This document shows positions 34,004 to 42,795 of a stretch of 64,000 bases of DNA, piece by piece. Made by a program: the position numbers and the translations under genes. Within the stretch, counting starts at the first letter, position 1. Every line of letters begins with the position of its first letter. The stretch spans positions 62,001 to 126,000 of the forward strand of contig CAZXCU010000013.1 in NCBI GenBank assembly GCA_964639245.1, in the 5' to 3' direction. The DNA comes from SB15 sp964639245 (GTDB taxonomy: Bacteria; Chloroflexota; Anaerolineae; Aggregatilineales; J027). The notes beneath the pieces were generated by a model. It worked only from the letters and a program-made list of their open reading frames with translations, was not told where the DNA came from and made no database searches.

Positions 34004-35395
34004 TTAGGGTAAAAATCCCGGTAAAAACGCATCATCCGAAACTTTGACGGGTTCGCCTGTGGTCATGTTGTAGTACCAGATTTCCGGTTTAGAGCCGGAA
34101 ACTTCATGGTTAAACCGCTGGTACACCAGCAAATTGCCGTCAGGACTCCATTCAAGCCCACCATGGGTATAAGCATCGTCCACCACCAACGGGGAAACTT
34201 CGTTTGTTTCCGAATCCAGCAGATAAATCTGAGCGCCAAAGGTATAACGGTTGTCCAGATAGCGGCGGGACAAAGCAATATGCAGATTGTCTGGATTCCA
34301 GAATCCCAAAATATCCTCAATCGGCTCGTTGGGGTCGCCTGTAATCCGGTAGCGGCGACCTTCGTTCAATGCCCCCGCGATTTCCAAACCTTCCAATTGG
34401 GTATAAAAAGTATCGCCCCGCGCACCACGCACCAGAATCGGATAAATCAAGTGCGTGCCATCCTGTGAAAAACTTCCCACCACCCCCTGCATACTGTCAA
34501 TGAGGGCAGATTGTCCGGTCACGAAATCATAGACCATGATGCCGGGTGGGTTGGTGGAAAACATTGCCAAACGGTTGCCTGTGGGCGAAAATTGGGGGGA
34601 ATGCCCCACAATTTGCGAATCCTCAAACAGCACCCGCGACTGCACCGTGTTAATATCCACCGTCCAGATGCGCCGCGCTCCGACCACGCCTAATTCGGGG
34701 TTATAGTCCTCCCGTTCATAGGCAATTTGCGTGCCATCGGGATGCCAAGAGGGAGCAGCGCAAAAAGCATCCACGCAGTTGGTCAACTGCCGACTATTGC
34801 TCGTTGCCACATCGTACAGCCACAGGTCAGATGAACCATCCCGATTATAAATGGTATATACAATCATTGTTCCATCAGGGCTGACTGCATAATCCGCCAC
34901 ACCAAATTCGGTATCGGTGAGTTGTTGGATGTCGCCTGTATTTAAATCGTAGGCGATTAAATTACGCTGTGGCGAAGTTGACGGCGCGAGGTACAGCACT
35001 TTGGGCAAATTGACACGGAAGGAAAATTCAAAAGTCTCCTTTAACTCCGCGCTGCCATTCCGCGATTCCACGCCTTCTTCCAATTGAACGGTATAGGTTG
35101 CGCCCGATGTGAATGGAGCATCCGGCTCAAAAATAATTTCGTGGGATCCGTTCCAGCGAAAATTTCCCGCTATTTCGGGTTGAATTTTGAAATTACGCTC
35201 GACACTGCCCCGATTCATTTCATCGTAAAACCGAATCCGAATCGGGGTGCTGCCTGTGGCGGTGTCATCGGGAGTATAACTTTCGACTCTGACCCCCACA
35301 TTGTTGCCAAGCAGAATCACCACCAGCATGGCAAGGACAATGCTTGCCATCATGCCAAATGCGGCATAATCCAATCTATCGAATCGTTCACGCAA
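34004..35395 (-). CDS. Membrane-anchored Ig-like / TolB-type beta-propeller protein
   Basis: The 463-residue protein has one N-terminal membrane helix (residues 12-30), an SbsA-like Ig domain (about 36-125) with FTSGATYTVQLEEG, and a six-bladed-type propeller of PD40 repeats (SPDGTMIVYT, HPDGTQIAYE, SPTGNRLAMF, SPDGNLLVYQ). Such proteins act outside the cell as binding or scaffold proteins. It is 18 bases downstream of ycgQ and directly upstream of the thioredoxin. Confidence 0.8.
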   Translation of the reverse strand: MRERFDRLDYAAFGMMASIVLAMLVVILLGNNVGVRVESYTPDDTATGSTPIRIRFYDEMNRGSVERNFKIQPEIAGNFRWNGSHEIIFEPDAPFTSGATYTVQLEEGVESRNGSAELKETFEFSFRVNLPKVLYLAPSTSPQRNLIAYDLNTGDIQQLTDTEFGVADYAVSPDGTMIVYTIYNRDGSSDLWLYDVATSNSRQLTNCVDAFCAAPSWHPDGTQIAYEREDYNPELGVVGARRIWTVDINTVQSRVLFEDSQIVGHSPQFSPTGNRLAMFSTNPPGIMVYDFVTGQSALIDSMQGVVGSFSQDGTHLIYPILVRGARGDTFYTQLEGLEIAGALNEGRRYRITGDPNEPIEDILGFWNPDNLHIALSRRYLDNRYTFGAQIYLLDSETNEVSPLVVDDAYTHGGLEWSPDGNLLVYQRFNHEVSGSKPEIWYYNMTTGEPVKVSDDAFLPGFLP

Positions 35396-35413
35396 GTGTT
35401 GATTTGTCTTTCC

Positions 35414-36247
35414 TTAAAAATACAAATAGGGTTGTTCCGGTTGCTGGGTAATTTCAATCCCTTCCGCAATGATGACAGGGGTTTCGATGCCATCAATCAA
35501 GCGGATTTCAATATGCCCCTGCACCCGAATCCAAGTATCCTGTGTGAATTGTTCTGTCGAATCCACCACCAAACCAAATGGACGTGCATCAGCAACGCAG
35601 CAACTCATGGTGAAACGCACCACCATAAAATCATCCGTGCCTTGCAATTTGGCATCTTCATACACAAAACCGATGACATCCACCGGTTGGCCTTCTAACT
35701 GGCGCATGTCGTCACTCTGGCTAAAGGCTTTAATCCAATCCAGAATGTTGCGCTGTTCGGGCGGAATTTCGAGGCTGGCCTGGGATGTCCCCAGATTCAA
35801 GGCAGTCATATTCGTGGTTAAGTCGCTGGTGATGGCATCTGCGCTGAGGGGTTTGGAAGGAACACCTAACCCCAGCACAATCGGAATCACCGCCACCCCA
35901 ATAAACAGCCAAGACGCAAAACTTCCCGCTTCGGCATGATCGTGATCATGGTCGTGGTCGTGATGGTGATCATGGGCGGTGTTGCGTAACAAATCCAACG
36001 CGCTCATTGCCCCCATCGACAGGAAAATCGCCGCCCCTACCCATGTCAGCCAGCCGAAGTTTTCAACATTGATATAATTGCCAAGTTGTCCACCCGGCAG
36101 TGCCAGATCAATAAAATACAGCCCTAAAATGAGCATGATGCCCGTTTGTACCCACCCTTGAATGATGCCCCAATTGAGGCCATCAGCATGGTCGTGGTCA
36201 TGGTCGCAGTGTTCGTCATGCACATGGTCGTGAAGATGTTCTGCCAT
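35414..36247 (-). CDS. ycgQ: YcgQ-like (TIGR03943/DUF1980) His-rich membrane protein
   Basis: The 277-residue protein starts with a His/Asp-rich segment (HDHVHDEHCDHDHDHADG), then a membrane helix, a second His/Asp cluster (DHHHDHDHDHDHAE) near residue 95, another helix and a C-terminal OB-like domain. That domain has the conserved RFTMSCCVADARP and IRVQGHIEI. It pairs with the permease gene four bases upstream, as ycgQ and ycgR do in Bacillus, where the pair is zinc-regulated. The His clusters suggest metal binding. Confidence 0.8.
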   Translation of the reverse strand: MAEHLHDHVHDEHCDHDHDHADGLNWGIIQGWVQTGIMLILGLYFIDLALPGGQLGNYINVENFGWLTWVGAAIFLSMGAMSALDLLRNTAHDHHHDHDHDHDHAEAGSFASWLFIGVAVIPIVLGLGVPSKPLSADAITSDLTTNMTALNLGTSQASLEIPPEQRNILDWIKAFSQSDDMRQLEGQPVDVIGFVYEDAKLQGTDDFMVVRFTMSCCVADARPFGLVVDSTEQFTQDTWIRVQGHIEIRLIDGIETPVIIAEGIEITQQPEQPYLYF

Positions 36248-36251
36248 TGTC

Positions 36252-37172
36252 TCAAAGCCTCAGGTTTAAATTGATGAAAATTGCCAAGAGCGCGGTGAGT
36301 AAAAACGGCAGCGCAATGAGATAAAACACCACCCGCCGCTTGAACACACCCAAAAACATCATGGTCGATTTAATATCCACCATCGGGCCAAACACCAGAA
36401 ATGCCAGAATCGAGCCAGTGGTGAAGGTGTTGGCAAAAGCAAGCGCCAAAAACGCATCGACAGTGCTGCATACACTCAGGACAAACGCGGTGGCTTGCAT
36501 CACAAACACCGAATTGACCGGGTTGCTAGCCAGTACCTCAATTTCTTTGTCCAGCGCGAATGTCCCCATCACCGCCGCCAGCAAACTCCCAAAAATCAGG
36601 TAGCGCCCCATCTCAAAAAATTCTTCGCGTGCCAGCAGGAGCGATTTTTTGATGCCCGGAATCAATTCCATGCGTTGGGTCGTCAGGGGATAGGCGGCCT
36701 CTGACCCGCCCGTAATCGGAACAAACAGGATTTGGGGGCGTAAAATGCGCTGCGGTTGGTTTTGCACCGCAAAAATCAACCCTACGCTAATGGCAACCAG
36801 CGCGGTTAAGATGAAGCGTCCATAGAGAATTGGCCCTGCACCAAACGCAGCATAGGTACTTGCCAGCACCACTGGATTCATCACGGGTGCAGCCAGCAAA
36901 AACGCGATTCCGGTACTCATGGGCAGCCCTTTTTTGTACAAACGCCGCACCACCGGCACCACCCCACATTCACACACCGGGAACATGAAGCCCATCATCC
37001 CGCCCATGATGGTTGAAAGTACGATATTTTTAGGGACAACCCGCGCAATATCATCTTTGCTGACGAATGCTTCAATCAGCCCGGAAGCCAGTGTACCCAG
37101 TAACAAAAACGGCGTGGCTTCAATAAAAATTCCCAGAAAGCGTGTCGCAAAAATCGTTAAATCAAAGTTCAT
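36252..37172 (-). CDS. ycgR: YcgR/ArsP-like (DUF318) permease
   Basis: The 306-residue permease has about eight membrane segments. The DUF318/ArsP family motif PVCECGVVPVVRRLYKKGLP lies near residue 66, followed by AAPVMNPVVLASTYAAFG. I start at ATG 37172 because GGA lies five bases upstream; ATG 37178 would touch it. It is co-transcribed with the His-rich partner. Members export organoarsenicals or act in metal handling; here the ycgQ partner favours the latter. Confidence 0.85.
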   Translation of the reverse strand: MNFDLTIFATRFLGIFIEATPFLLLGTLASGLIEAFVSKDDIARVVPKNIVLSTIMGGMMGFMFPVCECGVVPVVRRLYKKGLPMSTGIAFLLAAPVMNPVVLASTYAAFGAGPILYGRFILTALVAISVGLIFAVQNQPQRILRPQILFVPITGGSEAAYPLTTQRMELIPGIKKSLLLAREEFFEMGRYLIFGSLLAAVMGTFALDKEIEVLASNPVNSVFVMQATAFVLSVCSTVDAFLALAFANTFTTGSILAFLVFGPMVDIKSTMMFLGVFKRRVVFYLIALPFLLTALLAIFINLNLRL

Positions 37173-37238
37173 AAGCATCCATTGTAGCTTGCGCTATCTC
37201 ATTTTTAACCGACTATTGTTACACGGTCAACAAACGGT

Positions 37239-37268
37239 TTGACGTGCTTAGAACGTTCGTGCTACACT
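37239..37268 (+). promoter_or_regulatory. Candidate promoter for nurA operon
   Basis: TTGACG (37239-37244) and TACACT (37263-37268) are spaced by 18 bases, upstream of nurA and divergent from the permease gene. Confidence 0.45.
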
Positions 37269-37329
37269 CAACACTTATATGAATATGAATAGAAGACAGA
37301 CAGCGTATTTGCTGTTCCTAGGATTTAAT

Positions 37330-37358
37330 GTAGGGACGCGATATATCACGTCTGTGTA
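37330..37358. repeat. Degenerate GACGCGATATATC(A)CGTC palindrome
   Basis: GTAGGGACGCGATATATCAC followed by GTCTGTGTA is an imperfect palindrome. It resembles the TAGAGACGCGATTAATCGCG-type interspersed repeats known from cyanobacteria and other genomes. It lies in the untranslated leader of nurA. Confidence 0.5.
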
Positions 37359-37376
37359 AACAAATGAGATACAAAA

Positions 37377-38639
37377 ATGTCGCTCAAATTTGATAAAGTT
37401 CTTGAACAGGTGCAGCGCATGGGACGTTTTGCGGCCTATCGCACCCAAGATTTAAGTGAACGGGGGCAGCAAGCGCTCGATTTGCTGGATACTGCGAGCG
37501 ATTTTGAAGAAGCTGCCCGTAAAATTGAATTGGTACGTTTGCGAGATGCTGGGTATCGGGGGGCAGCCCCATTTGAGGAAGATGTTAATGCCCGCTTTGA
37601 CTGCCCTTCTGCACCGCGTTGGGCAACCATCATCGCGGTGGATGGGTCACAAATTTATCCCGATATTCACGGGGCGGCGCTGTATTATCTGACTAATATT
37701 GCTGGATTTGTGTATTATCACGGTAGCCATGAACTTCCCGAAGAACTCTGTGAACCGCATCTTTTTTACGCCGATTCAGACGTGCGGGAGGAAGCAGGCA
37801 ACGGGTCAGTTATCAAAAATACAGTGGTCAATGCACGGCGCACGGTACAGGAAATCATGACTTTGACCCATTATGCCTATGAACGCCGTCATTACAACAA
37901 CGCATTATTGGGTATTCTGGATGGGCCTTTGTTGTGGATGGTCGGGCCGGACATCAATAATTCGGTCAAATTAGAGGCGGATTATCGCGGGGCGCTGGTG
38001 CATTTTCATGATATTCATACGAACATGCGCGAATTGCATCAGCATAACGCCTGTCTCATTGGCTATGTAGACCGCCACGACAGCCGTTTTGTGATTCGCC
38101 TCCTGCATCTGCTCTCGCTGGCAGATGAGGATGTGCGCCGTTCGATTGTGGAAACCGACGGGCCCTTTGAAGGGCTAACCGATGATTGGCTATTTTCGCG
38201 GGTGCTGAGGCCGGGGCAGCGTTCCGCCGTGATGATTCAGCAAAGCCCGCGTAACAAAAGTTACCGTCTGGACACCGGATTAAATTATGAAATCGCCTTT
38301 TTCTATTTAAACGTGGGGTCAGTGGGTCGTCCACATATTGCCCGTGTTGAAATTCCGATGTGGGTGGCACAACTCCCCGAAGCAGTGGATGAAGTCCACA
38401 GCCTGTTGGTGGCTCAGTGTGAATTAGCTGGGGGCTATCCCTATGTCCTAACCCGTGCGGACGAATTGGCGGTGGTCGGCGGGCAAGAAAAACAACAATT
38501 GAATACCCTCATCAATATTGAACTACTCAAAAATAAGCAAGTAGTAGATAGTTCGCCCAAACAAATTGGCAAGGGACAGGCACGCGCAGGCCGTCGCCAG
38601 CACTCCGCCCCTTCGCGCAGACCTAATAAGGAATTTTAA
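37377..38639 (+). CDS. nurA: NurA-domain 5'-3' nuclease
   Basis: NurA trims DNA ends together with the HerA translocase in archaea and some bacteria. This 420-residue protein has the NurA core motif IIAVDGSQIYPD (about residue 83), then NNALLGILDGPLLW (about 178), GYVDRHDSRFV and a C-terminal region with FYLNVGSVGRPHIARVEIP. The N-terminal 75 residues are helical. The basic C-terminal tail of about 30 residues is probably disordered. Its stop directly precedes the ATG of the HAS-barrel gene. No HerA ATPase gene is in the window. Confidence 0.85.
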   Translation: MSLKFDKVLEQVQRMGRFAAYRTQDLSERGQQALDLLDTASDFEEAARKIELVRLRDAGYRGAAPFEEDVNARFDCPSAPRWATIIAVDGSQIYPDIHGAALYYLTNIAGFVYYHGSHELPEELCEPHLFYADSDVREEAGNGSVIKNTVVNARRTVQEIMTLTHYAYERRHYNNALLGILDGPLLWMVGPDINNSVKLEADYRGALVHFHDIHTNMRELHQHNACLIGYVDRHDSRFVIRLLHLLSLADEDVRRSIVETDGPFEGLTDDWLFSRVLRPGQRSAVMIQQSPRNKSYRLDTGLNYEIAFFYLNVGSVGRPHIARVEIPMWVAQLPEAVDEVHSLLVAQCELAGGYPYVLTRADELAVVGGQEKQQLNTLINIELLKNKQVVDSSPKQIGKGQARAGRRQHSAPSRRPNKEF

Positions 38640-39248
38640 ATGGCATACGAAATTGGACGTGTTCTCCGCGCTAGCACCGACGGTTTTACCTGTGGTACAC
38701 GTAGCCCGGAAATTGGACGACCTGCCTTTGGCGCATTTGTGCAAACCACCAGCACCGCTTTCGATTATGAATTGACGGTTATCGGGGTGATTACCCAGAT
38801 TCGGATTGACGATGACCCGCTAATCCGTCAATTGGTGATGGCGGGCAGCATGGAAGATGCGATTCTGCGTGACCAGCGCGAAAACCGCATGGTGCCAGTG
38901 GAAATTGAAGTGCTGAACGTGGGGTATCTCTACACCACTAAAAAAAGTTCGCAAATTTTCCAGAGCTTACCACCGCGCCCACCCCTCAGCCTTGACCCGG
39001 TGATGCTGTGCAGCGCGGAGGAGGTCATCGACTTTACCCGACGATTGGATTTTTTGCGGCTGATTGCCAATGCAGGGGGTGTTCCCACTGCTGATTTGCT
39101 GGCAGCTTCTGTGCGCGAGGCTACCCTTGCCCGTGCGCCCGAAGACCAGCAGGAATTTTTGGTCAAAGCAGGGCGACGCTTAGCCGATTTGATGACAGGC
39201 AATCTTGCCATGCTCAAGCATGTTTTAACCCTGCTTAATCCGATGTAA
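38640..39248 (+). CDS. HAS-barrel domain protein without ATPase
   Basis: The 202-residue protein begins EIGRVLRASTDGFTCGTRSP, followed by GRPAFGAFV and TVIGVITQI. This matches the HAS-barrel that forms the N-terminus of HerA translocases. The HerA RecA-like domain with its Walker motifs is absent; the C-terminal half is helical (DLLAASVREATLARAPEDQQ). It begins immediately after the nurA stop. It may recruit NurA to a HerA encoded elsewhere or to another ring ATPase. The family call rests on the N-terminal pattern only. Confidence 0.65.
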   Translation: MAYEIGRVLRASTDGFTCGTRSPEIGRPAFGAFVQTTSTAFDYELTVIGVITQIRIDDDPLIRQLVMAGSMEDAILRDQRENRMVPVEIEVLNVGYLYTTKKSSQIFQSLPPRPPLSLDPVMLCSAEEVIDFTRRLDFLRLIANAGGVPTADLLAASVREATLARAPEDQQEFLVKAGRRLADLMTGNLAMLKHVLTLLNPM

Positions 39249-39278
39249 ACCGACCCTGCAAAGGGTATCAGCACAGTG

Positions 39279-40709
39279 TTAGGGTGTAGATTGTTGGGAA
39301 ATGACCGGTTGAATCAACAATTCCGGCGCAAAACGTCCCAAACGCCCTTCCATATCCACACAGGCTACCGACACCGCCTCATAGGTGCGAAAGCCGTTCC
39401 ATGAGAGCGACGTGGTGGCTTGAACGGTATAAAATTCGTCATATCGCAGCGACCCAAAACCCCGCAGTGCCACTACGTAACTTTGACAGACTGGATTATG
39501 CGACCATTCCAGCACCATACTGCCTGCGTCGGTGGTACTCTGGCGCAAAGGACGCAAACTGGGCGGATTTGGCCCGTCGGCAAACATTTCCAGCGCCGCT
39601 AAAATCACCTGTGTGGTTTTGGTCAGATAATTCACATCAATTAAATCAATGGTATCGCGGGTGGTATGGGCGATGGTGGGGTCATCAGCAGCTTCAATGA
39701 GCCGTACCGCCGGATAGCCTTCGTCGCTAAAACTCATGTGGTCGCCCCAACGCCCAGCACGGTCAAGGCTGTCCTCAATCGTGAGGGTCATGCCCGGTAC
39801 ATAGCGCGTGACGGCGACATCAATCATCCGCGCAACCATCCGTGAGGCGGAACTTTCATTTGGCCCGGCGGAAAAAATTCGCATCATATTGTCGTAACGT
39901 TCGCCGCGTCGTCCGGTAGGGTTGCCGATGATATCCATGTTAATCACAGCGGTGAGGGGGATGTTATTGACGCTGATATAATCACGAACAAAGGTTTGGC
40001 TGCCTTGCCGTCCGGTTTCTTCGGCAGTGAACAGGACAAAAACAATCGTTGCCCGGTGCGGTTTTTGCACGGCAATGCGTGCCAATTCTAAAATCGCGGC
40101 GATCCCCGACCCGTTATCATTTGCGCCGGGCTGGTAGCTGTCGCCATTAAACCAATTTTGCAGGGCGGTGTCGTAATGCGCGGTGAACATGACCACACCC
40201 GCCGCCGCATCTGTTCCCGTGATGCTCATGATAATATTGGAGGGGTAAATTTCCTGTCCTGCCCATTCCATCCGAAAGGTATGCGGGTAGACATCGATTT
40301 GAATACCCGGATTCGGGCTGGTTGCGGCAATGGCTTTGAGTTCCTCAATGAGCCAATTTTGCGCGGCTTGAATCCCCCGGTTGGGCGCGGGACTGCTCAA
40401 AATATGACGGGTTTCAAAACTAACCAGCGTTTTGATGTCCTCCATCATGCGCTCCCCGTTGACCATCGCAATGCTGCTTGGCGCGACAATCGGCGCTTCT
40501 GACCCCTGCTCAATAATGCCAATGGGCGGCTCAACCTCAAAGGCTTGTACCTGGAGGGTCGGCGGTACAATGGCCGATTCAGGGGTGATGGTGGACATGG
40601 GGGTACTGGGCGCGAGAGTCGGAGGGGCTTCGGTTGCCAGCGAACACGCTAACGAGACAAACGTTAAAAATCCAATAAAATACAGCAATCGGTTTCTCAT
40701 AGTTGGCAT
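39279..40709 (-). CDS. M28 family metallopeptidase lipoprotein
   Basis: The 476-residue exported protein has a lipobox (SLAC, about residue 22) and a Thr/Pro-rich linker. It then has a zinc aminopeptidase domain of family M28 with the ligand/catalytic motifs FTAHYDT, GANDNGSGIAAILELAR, FTAEETGRQGS and NMDIIG. The last 90 residues form a small C-terminal domain with two Cys. ATG 40709 or 40700 could be the start. It is antisense to, and interposed between, the two halves of the DNA-repair cluster. Confidence 0.9.
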   Translation of the reverse strand: MPTMRNRLLYFIGFLTFVSLACSLATEAPPTLAPSTPMSTITPESAIVPPTLQVQAFEVEPPIGIIEQGSEAPIVAPSSIAMVNGERMMEDIKTLVSFETRHILSSPAPNRGIQAAQNWLIEELKAIAATSPNPGIQIDVYPHTFRMEWAGQEIYPSNIIMSITGTDAAAGVVMFTAHYDTALQNWFNGDSYQPGANDNGSGIAAILELARIAVQKPHRATIVFVLFTAEETGRQGSQTFVRDYISVNNIPLTAVINMDIIGNPTGRRGERYDNMMRIFSAGPNESSASRMVARMIDVAVTRYVPGMTLTIEDSLDRAGRWGDHMSFSDEGYPAVRLIEAADDPTIAHTTRDTIDLIDVNYLTKTTQVILAALEMFADGPNPPSLRPLRQSTTDAGSMVLEWSHNPVCQSYVVALRGFGSLRYDEFYTVQATTSLSWNGFRTYEAVSVACVDMEGRLGRFAPELLIQPVISQQSTP

Positions 40710-40842
40710 TTTATCACAGCACCCTTTGAGGATACCCTATGGTTATTCTATGGCTGCATGAATGATAGCTTACATCTGCTCGACTGAGGACGAAAATTTT
40801 GTGGATTTTCAATCCTCACTAAAAAACACTTCTGTCAGGCGA

Positions 40843-40848
40843 TATAAT
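40843..40848 (+). promoter_or_regulatory. Candidate -10 of the mre11-rad50 operon
   Basis: A perfect TATAAT, preceded by GGCG, lies 57 bases before mre11; a good -35 is not seen. A hairpin with arms GAGGA/TCCTC and GAAAAT/ATTTTC (40786-40817) lies just upstream. Confidence 0.45.
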
Positions 40849-40905
40849 AAGCATCAATAGAAAATTTGGGCGATTTTCGCATTGCCCCACCATGGATTGT
40901 GATGA

Positions 40906-42150
40906 ATGAGTAAAGTCAAACTGCTCCACTTTGCGGATGTGCATGTTGGCATGGAAAATTACGGCAAAACCAATCCTTCAACCGGGTTGTCATCCCGGGT
41001 GATGGATTTTCTGCGGCGCATGGATGAAATGGTCGACTATGCCCATCGGCATGATGTGGATTTAGCCATCTTTGCGGGAGATGCTTTTAAATCGCGCAAT
41101 CCAAATCCGACCTTTCAGCGCGAATTTGCCTACCGCGTGCAGGATTTAGCTGCGCTGTGTCCGGTGGTGCTGCTGGTAGGCAATCACGACTTACCCACCA
41201 ATATCAAACGCGCTTCCAGCATCGAAATTTACAATACGCTGCGTGTGCCGAATGTGCATGTCGGCATGGAATATGATATCCTGCCGATTGAAACCAAAGC
41301 GGGTCTGGTGCAGGTAGCTACCGCACCCTACCCTGTTCGCACTCAACTGCTGGAAGAGGAACAGGACAGAAGCGGCATGGGCATCGCGGATTTAGATTCC
41401 ATGCTGCAAGAGGTTTTGCATCATCAATTGGCGGCGCTGGCAGAAAAAGCCGCTTTGTCGGATGCGCCGCGTGTTCTCACCGGGCATTTTACCATTGACG
41501 GTGCAGTCACGGGCAGCGAACGGCAAATCATGTTAGGGCGGGATGTCGCCGCGCTTCTTTCATCAGTTGCCAATCCGGTCTGGGATTATGTGGCAATGGG
41601 GCATGTGCATAAACATCAGGATTTAACCCGCAACGACCCATTTAAACCGCCTGTGGTTTACAGTGGCAGCCTTGAACGGATTGATTTTGGCGAAGAAGCC
41701 GATAACAAGGGTTTTGTCTGGGTGGAATTGGAACGCGGCAATACTCAGTATCAATTTGTTCCCGTTAAATCGCGCCCGTTTGTCACCCTGCGAATCAACG
41801 TGTGTGCCTCCATGAATCCGACTCAGGAGGTTTTAAAGCTCATCCATGAACATGAATTGGATGATGCAGTGGTGCGTTTGCTCATCACCTGCGACCCCGA
41901 AACGGATGCCATGCTGCACATGCGCGAAATTGAAGAGGTGTTGCGTCATAGTGGGGCAAATTTTGTGGCGGCGGTGCATAAACAGGTTGAACGGGCAGGG
42001 CGGGCGCGATTGGGTGGTAGTCCCGAAGGGCTGACCCCCCATGAATTGTTAGAGCGCTATTTTGACAGCCGTTCACTTGAGCCAGAACGGATGGATACCT
42101 TAATGGAAGCGGCGGAAACCATTTTCCGTGTGGCGGATGAAACACTGTAG
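40906..42150 (+). CDS. Mre11/SbcD-type DNA double-strand break nuclease
   Basis: Mre11 is the Mn-dependent nuclease of the Mre11-Rad50 end-processing complex. All phosphoesterase motifs are present: LHFADVHVG (motif I), AGDAFKSRNP (II), VGNHDLP (III), LTGHFTIDG (IV) and AMGHVHKHQ (V). At 414 residues it is close to archaeal Mre11 and has a C-terminal Rad50-binding region. Its stop directly abuts the ATG of the lipoprotein gene, so the next gene can only be read by reinitiation. Confidence 0.93.
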   Translation: MSKVKLLHFADVHVGMENYGKTNPSTGLSSRVMDFLRRMDEMVDYAHRHDVDLAIFAGDAFKSRNPNPTFQREFAYRVQDLAALCPVVLLVGNHDLPTNIKRASSIEIYNTLRVPNVHVGMEYDILPIETKAGLVQVATAPYPVRTQLLEEEQDRSGMGIADLDSMLQEVLHHQLAALAEKAALSDAPRVLTGHFTIDGAVTGSERQIMLGRDVAALLSSVANPVWDYVAMGHVHKHQDLTRNDPFKPPVVYSGSLERIDFGEEADNKGFVWVELERGNTQYQFVPVKSRPFVTLRINVCASMNPTQEVLKLIHEHELDDAVVRLLITCDPETDAMLHMREIEEVLRHSGANFVAAVHKQVERAGRARLGGSPEGLTPHELLERYFDSRSLEPERMDTLMEAAETIFRVADETL

Positions 42151-42795
42151 ATGCGTGCTAAGTTATTAAACTTCCTTATCGCGTCCATCGCTCTCGGATT
42201 TTTGTGCCTATTCCTCGCTGCCTGTGGGAGTGCGCTTGAATCGCCCGAAAATTTACCCAATGGCTACACCGTCTATACAGGGGATCGAGTCGGATTAGCC
42301 CTACCCGCCGATTGGACGTTTACCCCGGTCAGCGCCGAAGATTTCAAGGCGGGGGCGGACAAAATCCGCGCAACCAACCCAACTTTGGCAGAGCGCATGG
42401 ATGAGATGGCACAGGAAATTCAAAAAGACACCCTGCGTTTCTGGGCAAACCACAACACCGATTCTGTTACAGTGAATATCGCGGCGGAAAGCGTGCCATT
42501 TTTTGAAACCGTCGAGAATCATGCACAGGCCAATCGGAATGGGCTGGAGAAATTTGGCTATACCATCCTTGAAACCGATACCACCGAACTCAATGGCAAA
42601 AAAGCTGCGTATACCCAAGCCATTATTGAGGTGAATGTGTCTGATTCGCAAAGCCTGAATTGGGTTTTGATTCAATACACCCTCCTTGACGATGGCACAG
42701 CCTACAGCCTCAGTTTTGGTGTGCCACACCTGCTCCTCGCGGAATATGAACCTATTTTTGAAGACATCGCCAATACATTTCACAGGGTGGATTAA
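42151..42795 (+). CDS. PsbP/DcrB-like lipoprotein wedged between mre11 and rad50
   Basis: The 214-residue protein has a lipoprotein signal with lipobox LAAC (about residue 25). A soluble domain follows with GYTVYTGDRVGLALPADW and a C-terminal DTTELNGKKAAYTQAII and IANTF. This arrangement resembles the Mog1/PsbP-like domain of DcrB-type lipoproteins. Spacing is zero on both sides: TAG-ATG after mre11 and TAA-ATG before rad50. A surface lipoprotein in a DNA-repair operon is odd, and no link in function is evident. Confidence 0.75.
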   Translation: MRAKLLNFLIASIALGFLCLFLAACGSALESPENLPNGYTVYTGDRVGLALPADWTFTPVSAEDFKAGADKIRATNPTLAERMDEMAQEIQKDTLRFWANHNTDSVTVNIAAESVPFFETVENHAQANRNGLEKFGYTILETDTTELNGKKAAYTQAIIEVNVSDSQSLNWVLIQYTLLDDGTAYSLSFGVPHLLLAEYEPIFEDIANTFHRVD

